A stretch of DNA of 10,850 nt from contig CAAELC010000056.1 of assembly GCA_900756715.1 (NCBI GenBank), forward strand, positions 1-10,850, written 5' to 3'. The notes below the pieces were generated by a model. That model did not search any database. It saw nothing but the letters and a program-made list of their open reading frames with translations, and had not been told where the DNA came from. The translations under genes and the position numbers were made by a program. Numbering within the stretch: the stretch's first letter is position 1; every line of letters begins with the position of its first letter. The stretch comes from an uncultured Oscillospiraceae bacterium. GTDB lineage: Bacteria > Bacillota > Clostridia > Oscillospirales > Oscillospiraceae. Positions 6,975-10,850 of the stretch are shown piece after piece.

Positions 6975-7017
6975 CAGCCCCGAAAGGGGGAGAGAAGATG
7001 TCCCCTTTTCGGGGCTG
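6975..7017 (+). promoter_or_regulatory. Second livK-livH stem-loop, 17-bp stem with possible alternative fold
   Basis: Positions 6975-6991 pair with 7001-7017 without mismatch apart from one G-T wobble, leaving a 9-nt loop GAGAAGATG. There is no T-run after it. Each arm can also fold on itself: CCCC-GAAA-GGGG (6978-6989, a GNRA-type tetraloop) and CCCC-TTTTC-GGGG (7002-7014). It lies 53 nt upstream of the livH start codon. Confidence 0.55.
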
Positions 7018-7070
7018 GTCCGGAGGCAGGAGAAGGGCCTGCAATTTAAGTGAGAGAGGGAGGAACTCCA

Positions 7071-7997
7071 ATGAGCTTTACCCATACCGTGCTGCCGTAT
7101 ATCATCTCCGGTATTTCGGTGGGCGGACAGTATGCGCTGATTGCCATCGGCTACACCATGGTGTATGGTATTCTGCGGCTTATTAACTTTGCCCATGGTG
7201 ATGTATTTATGGTGGCGGGATTGATGATGGTGTATCTGGCGGCGGCGCTGCCGCTGTATGTGGCCATTCCGCTGATGATCCTGCTGACGGTGCTGCTGGG
7301 CTTTCTGATTGAGCGGGTGGCCTACAAGCCCCTGCGCACGGCGCCGCGGATGTCGGTGATGATCTCCGCCATCGGCGTCAGCTATCTGCTGCAGAATCTG
7401 GCCCTGTATGTAACCGGCGGCCTGAACAAGGACTATCCCAAGATTCCATGGATTTCAGATCCGGTGGACTTGTTCGGCATGAGCACCACACGGGTGACCA
7501 TCATCACCCCGTTTCTGACCATTATTCTGGTGGTCCTGCTGGTGCTGCTGATTAACCACACCAAGATTGGTATGGCCATGCGGGCCGTGTCAAGAGATTT
7601 TGAGACGGCGCAGCTGATGGGCATCAAAATCAACAGTGTTATTTCTGCTACATTCATCATCGGCACATTTCTGGCGGCCATTGGCTCCATGCTGTTTTTC
7701 ACAAATTATCCCGGCGTGGTGCCCACCTCCGGCAGTATGCCGGGACTAAAGGCCTTTGTGGCGGCGGTGTTCGGCGGCATCGGGTCGATTCCCGGGGCTG
7801 TGATCGGCGCGTTTATCATCGGTATCTGCGAGTCTGTTATCAAAGGACTTGACACCATGCTGCAGACCGGCGGCATTATTACCGAGCAAATCGGCCTGTC
7901 CACATTTTCGGATGCGTTCACTTTTGTGCTGCTGATTGTCATTCTTGTATTCAAACCCACCGGCCTGTTCGGTGAGAAGTCTACCGATAAGGTGTAA
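7071..7997 (+). CDS. livH: Branched-chain amino acid-type ABC transporter permease LivH
   Basis: This is one of the two integral membrane subunits forming the substrate channel. The 308-aa product is strongly hydrophobic throughout with roughly eight membrane segments, as expected for BPD_transp_2 proteins. Family landmarks are ISVGGQYALIAIGYTMVYGI at the N-terminus, LINFAHGDVFM, and the cytoplasmic coupling loop MRAVSRDFETAQLMGIKIN that docks on the ATPases. Near the C-terminus are LKAFVAAVFGGIGSIPGA and a GLFGEK ending. The ATG at 7071 is preferred because GGGAGGA at 7058-7064 is 6 nt upstream; the in-frame GTG at 7050 would translate the ribosome binding site itself. It is separated from livK by 180 nt with two hairpins and from livM by 13 nt. 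Confidence 0.95.
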   Translation: MSFTHTVLPYIISGISVGGQYALIAIGYTMVYGILRLINFAHGDVFMVAGLMMVYLAAALPLYVAIPLMILLTVLLGFLIERVAYKPLRTAPRMSVMISAIGVSYLLQNLALYVTGGLNKDYPKIPWISDPVDLFGMSTTRVTIITPFLTIILVVLLVLLINHTKIGMAMRAVSRDFETAQLMGIKINSVISATFIIGTFLAAIGSMLFFTNYPGVVPTSGSMPGLKAFVAAVFGGIGSIPGAVIGAFIIGICESVIKGLDTMLQTGGIITEQIGLSTFSDAFTFVLLIVILVFKPTGLFGEKSTDKV

Positions 7998-8010
7998 AGG
8001 GGGGAGCGTT

Positions 8011-9195
8011 ATGTTGAATCAGAAAAGCAAAAAAGGCTCCTTCGTGACTCTTGTGGCGGTGGCACTGTTTCTGGTGCTGGTGATTGTGCTGGATCAGGTC
8101 ATCAAGCCCACAGACAAAATGTCCATGCTGCTGACGGTGCTGCAGAAGGGCAGCGTGTATGCCTTGGCGGCAGTGTCCATGAACCTGCTGAATGGGTTTA
8201 CGGGGCTGTTTTCCCTGGGTCACGCCGGGTTTATGCTGATCGGCGCGTATACCTACGCGATTTTCACCATTCCCTCCGATGCCCGGGACACGGTGTATCA
8301 ATATTATGATGCGGCGGTGCGCGTGTCTTTCCCGGAGATTTTCAGCAAGGGACTGGGCGGCTTCGGCACATTTCTGGGTGTGCTGCTGGCGGTGGTGCTG
8401 GCGGGCCTGCTGGCGGCGGCGCTGGCCTATCTGATCGGCCTGCCGGTGCTGCGGCTGAAAAGCGACTATCTGGCGATTGCAACGCTGGGCTTTGCGGAAA
8501 TCCTGCGGGCTATCATGCAGTGGGGCAAGCTGGGACCTGTGACCAACGGATCCAACCTGCTGAAAAACTTTGTGCGTGTAAGCTCCTTCAAGCTGACAGT
8601 GGGCGGAACAACCATCAGCCTGTCTACCTTTGTGCCGGTGCTGATTGCCACGGTGTCCATCTGGCTGATTGTGCTGCTGGTAAACTCGTCCTATGGGCGG
8701 GCATTCAAGGCCATCCGGGACGATGAGGTGGCGGCAGAGGCTATGGGAATCAATCTTGCAAAGCATAAGATGATGTCCTTTGTCATCAGCTCCTTCTTTG
8801 CCGGGGTGTCCGGCGCCACCATGGCCATGGTGCTGTCTATCGCACAGGCCAACAACTTCAAATCCAACATGACCTATGAAATTCTGCTGATGGTGGTGCT
8901 GGGAGGCATTGGATCCATTTCCGGCTCCGTTATGGGGTCGCTCCTGTTTGTGGCGGCATCCGAGTGGTGGCTGCGTGGACTGGATTCCGGGAAATTCCTG
9001 GGTATCAGCGCCCCCAATGTGTTCCGCAATGGCTTCCGGCTGGTAGTCTTCTCCGTGGTTATCATGGTGGTGGTGCTGTTCTTCCGCCGGGGTATTATGG
9101 GCGACAGGGAATTGCCGGAGGTGCTGCGTAGCTGGCGCAGAAAAATCAGAAATCGGCCGGCAAAGAAAAACGCCGGAGAGGAGGCTGCCAAATGA
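8011..9195 (+). CDS. livM: Branched-chain amino acid-type ABC transporter permease LivM
   Basis: This is the second permease subunit, pairing with LivH in the membrane. The 394-aa product starts with a short basic cytoplasmic tail and a membrane span (about 10-30). Then come the LivM landmarks LLNGFTGLFSLGHAGFMLIG and LPVLRLKSDYLAIATLGFAEI. The cytoplasmic coupling loop is FKAIRDDEVAAEAMGINLAKHK, followed by MVVLGGIGSISGSV. The C-terminus is a basic, charged tail after the last span. The ATG at 8011 is chosen for the AAGGGGGGAG ribosome binding site at 7997-8006. The frame is open upstream to 7936 but that part overlaps livH. The stop TGA shares ATGA with the livG start (9192-9195), so translation of the two is probably coupled. 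Confidence 0.95.
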   Translation: MLNQKSKKGSFVTLVAVALFLVLVIVLDQVIKPTDKMSMLLTVLQKGSVYALAAVSMNLLNGFTGLFSLGHAGFMLIGAYTYAIFTIPSDARDTVYQYYDAAVRVSFPEIFSKGLGGFGTFLGVLLAVVLAGLLAAALAYLIGLPVLRLKSDYLAIATLGFAEILRAIMQWGKLGPVTNGSNLLKNFVRVSSFKLTVGGTTISLSTFVPVLIATVSIWLIVLLVNSSYGRAFKAIRDDEVAAEAMGINLAKHKMMSFVISSFFAGVSGATMAMVLSIAQANNFKSNMTYEILLMVVLGGIGSISGSVMGSLLFVAASEWWLRGLDSGKFLGISAPNVFRNGFRLVVFSVVIMVVVLFFRRGIMGDRELPEVLRSWRRKIRNRPAKKNAGEEAAK

Positions 9196-10046
9196 GCGAA
9201 AGGAAAAATATCCTGCGGGTGGAGAATGCCACCATGCAGTTTGGCGGCGTGGTAGCCGTGGACAATCTGTCCATGGAAGTGAACGAGGGCGAGATCGTGG
9301 CTCTGATTGGCCCAAACGGCGCAGGAAAGACCACTGCGTTTAATGTCATTACCGGCGTATACGCCCCCACCAACGGCCGGGTATATTTTGACGGACAGCT
9401 GATCGTGGAAAATCATCCGCAGGGAAAGATGAAAAAGCAGTACAAGGGACAGCACGCCGGGGAATATTCCCATGTGCTGGCCCCTACGCCGGATAAGATT
9501 ACTGCACTGGGAATGGCCCGGACCTTTCAGAACATCCGCCTGTGGAAAAGTCAGACGGTGTTTGACAATGTGCTGATTGCCAAGCACCTGCGGCGCAGCG
9601 GCAATCTGTTCGGCGCGGTGCTGCGGTTTGACCGCAAGGAGGAACAGGCGCAGCGCCGAGAAGTGTTGGAGCTTTTGAAGATGGTGGGGCTGGAGGAGGA
9701 AAAGGACGAACTGGCGACCTCTCTGCCCTACGGAAAGCAGCGGCGGTTGGAAATTGCCCGGGCGCTGGCCACCCATCCGAAGCTGCTGCTGCTGGATGAA
9801 CCGGCGGCGGGAATGAATCCCCAGGAGACGCTGGAACTGACGCAGTTTATCGGGGAAATTCGCAAAAATTTCAATATGACCATCCTGCTCATTGAGCATC
9901 ATATGGATCTGGTCATGGACATTTCGGACCGTATCTATGTGCTGGATTTCGGCAAGCTGATTGCGCAGGGCGTTCCGGCGGAAATTCAGAGCAATGAACG
10001 GGTCATTGACGCATATCTGGGGGTGGTTGAAGATGCTGAGGATTAA
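9192..10046 (+). CDS. livG: Branched-chain amino acid-type ABC transporter ATP-binding protein LivG
   Basis: This is one of two cytoplasmic ATPases powering the importer. The 284-aa product has Walker A GPNGAGKTT at 40-48, Q-loop RTFQNIRLW with Gln113, and the LivG-type signature LPYGKQRRLEIARAL at 178-192 in place of LSGGQ. Walker B LLLLDEP is at 198-204 and the H-loop is LLIEHHMD. Between strand region GRVYFDG and the Q-loop it carries about 24 residues more than the Escherichia coli LivG I recall, roughly residues 71-97. This accounts for most of its extra length over the usual 255 aa, and similar inserts occur in clostridial LivG as far as I remember. The ribosome binding site GGAGAGGAGG is inside livM. 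The 3' end overlaps livF by 14 nt. Confidence 0.95.
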   Translation: MSERKNILRVENATMQFGGVVAVDNLSMEVNEGEIVALIGPNGAGKTTAFNVITGVYAPTNGRVYFDGQLIVENHPQGKMKKQYKGQHAGEYSHVLAPTPDKITALGMARTFQNIRLWKSQTVFDNVLIAKHLRRSGNLFGAVLRFDRKEEQAQRREVLELLKMVGLEEEKDELATSLPYGKQRRLEIARALATHPKLLLLDEPAAGMNPQETLELTQFIGEIRKNFNMTILLIEHHMDLVMDISDRIYVLDFGKLIAQGVPAEIQSNERVIDAYLGVVEDAED

Positions 10047-10743
10047 CGATCTGAGGGTGTCCTACGGCGGCATTCGGGCGCTGCGCGGCATCAATATGGA
10101 GGTAGAGGATGGGAAAATCGTCACTTTGATCGGCGCCAACGGCGCAGGAAAATCCACCACCCTGCGGACTATTTCCGGTCTGGTGAAGGCGGAGAGCGGC
10201 TCCATCACCTATGACGGAAAGGAACTTCTTGGGCAGCCCATCAATAAGATTTTGGAGGCGGGTATTGCGCTGGTGCCGGAGGGACGGCGGGTGTTTGCCG
10301 ACCTGACGGTGCTGGAAAATCTGAAGATCGGGGCTTACCTGCGCCGGGATAAGGCAGAAATTGAGAAGGATATTCGGTGGGTTTATTCCCTGTTCCCGCG
10401 GCTGGAGGAGCGAAATTGGCAGCTGGCGGGGACGCTGTCCGGCGGCGAGCAGCAGATGCTGGCTGTGGGACGGGCGCTGATGAGCCGCCCCAAGCTGCTG
10501 ATGATGGATGAGCCGTCGCTGGGACTTGCCCCGCTGGTGGTGCAGGGGATTTTTGAGATTATCCGTGCCATCAACAAAGAGGGCGTGACGGTGCTGCTGA
10601 TTGAGCAGAACGCCAACATGGCGCTGAAGGTGGCGGATTATGCCTATGTGCTGGAAACGGGGCATATCACCAAATCCGGCACGGGCCGGGAGCTGCTGGC
10701 GGACGAGTCTATTAAGGAAGCCTATCTGGGTAAGAAAAAATGA
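10033..10743 (+). CDS. livF: Branched-chain amino acid-type ABC transporter ATP-binding protein LivF
   Basis: This is the second ATPase of the importer, predicted to form a heterodimer with LivG under the LivHM channel. The 236-aa product matches the usual LivF length. Walker A GANGAGKST is at 34-42, the characteristic IALVPEGRRVFADLTVLENL follows, the signature LSGGEQQMLAVGRAL is at 135-149, and Walker B LLMMDEPSLGLAP begins at 155. The H-loop is LLIEQNAN, with the glutamine typical of LivF, and the end YLGKKK is typical too. The ATG at 10033 is chosen to match the family N-terminus (MLRINDLRVSYGG). The frame is open upstream to 9961 within livG. GGGGGTGG just upstream in livG can serve as ribosome binding site. 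It is the last gene of the operon. Confidence 0.96.
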   Translation: MLRINDLRVSYGGIRALRGINMEVEDGKIVTLIGANGAGKSTTLRTISGLVKAESGSITYDGKELLGQPINKILEAGIALVPEGRRVFADLTVLENLKIGAYLRRDKAEIEKDIRWVYSLFPRLEERNWQLAGTLSGGEQQMLAVGRALMSRPKLLMMDEPSLGLAPLVVQGIFEIIRAINKEGVTVLLIEQNANMALKVADYAYVLETGHITKSGTGRELLADESIKEAYLGKKK

Positions 10744-10748
10744 AAGAA

Positions 10749-10780
10749 AGGCCCGCAGAGGTATCTCTGCGGGCCTTTTT
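10749..10780 (+). terminator. Intrinsic terminator of the liv operon
   Basis: GGCCCGCAGAG (10750-10760) pairs perfectly with CTCTGCGGGCC (10765-10775) around the loop GTAT. It is flanked by AAA on the left and followed by five T. It starts 6 nt after the livF stop and is a textbook Rho-independent terminator. Confidence 0.95.
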
Positions 10781-10850
10781 CAATTGGATAAGGATTTAAT
10801 CTATTCCCTTTGAATGACTGGGCATTTTGAGGCGGCACCGTTTTGGGGAA

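Noticed and set aside
6998..7186. ATG in the loop of the second livK-livH hairpin with a GGGGGAG just upstream, opening a 62-codon frame
   Set aside because: It overlaps 116 nt of livH in another frame and would compete with livH translation. A leader peptide would be expected to stop before or near the livH start.
5694..7196. Minus-strand open frame of 500 codons opposite livK
   Set aside because: It mirrors the livK codons, shows no recognisable domain, and spans the livK-livH hairpins. Antisense shadow.
7981..9315. Minus-strand open frame of 444 codons opposite livM
   Set aside because: Composition is dominated by His, Gln and Arg, with no recognisable motif, and it is fully opposite a clear permease gene.
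10781..10850. Last 70 nt, considered as the 3' end of a convergent minus-strand gene (frame open from 10850 to a TAG at 10803-10801)
   Set aside because: Only about 16 codons are available and they match nothing I recognise, so no call can be supported.

Overview
The window looks like chromosomal DNA of a GC-rich low-copy Firmicute of class Clostridia. An Oscillospiraceae/Flavonifractor-type gut bacterium is my best guess. The grounds are strong AGGAGG-type ribosome binding sites, the tilS-hpt-ftsH order typical of Firmicutes, a GC-ending codon bias, and a liv cassette whose LivK and LivG resemble clostridial versions. I cannot name the species. All recognisable genes are on the + strand.

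Region 1 (1-4728) is a packed housekeeping block. It holds the 3' end of dnaB (replicative helicase), then tilS (tRNA-Ile lysidine synthase), hpt (hypoxanthine/guanine phosphoribosyltransferase), lepB (signal peptidase I) and ftsH (membrane AAA+ zinc protease, TTG start). dnaB/tilS overlap by 11 nt and tilS/hpt by 8 nt. The remaining gaps are 40 and 18 nt, so this reads as one transcription unit. The arrangement is the well-known tilS-hpt-ftsH cluster with a signal peptidase gene inserted before ftsH.

Region 2 (4729-5708) holds a hairpin after ftsH, one GNAT-family acetyltransferase of unknown substrate (4786-5313), and a 395-nt non-coding stretch. That stretch contains a strong intrinsic terminator (5449-5484). 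Upstream of it lie an 11-bp long-range stem and a possible promoter, which together could be a roughly 110-nt structured RNA. It also contains the likely livK promoter (5614-5642).

Region 3 (5709-10780) is a complete ABC importer of the branched-chain amino acid (HAAT/Liv) type in the order livK-livH-livM-livG-livF: binding lipoprotein, two permeases and two ATPases. It ends at a textbook intrinsic terminator. The 180-nt livK-livH gap carries two strong stem-loops without U-tracts. The second is a 17-bp stem that can refold into two small CCCC/GGGG hairpins. These are the most likely place for differential expression of the binding protein over the membrane components. The last 70 nt hold no supportable gene.

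I found no mobile element, CRISPR array, rRNA, tRNA or defence-type gene. The protein-coding content is conventional. The only candidates for something undescribed are the RNA elements at about 5343-5490 and 6921-7017.
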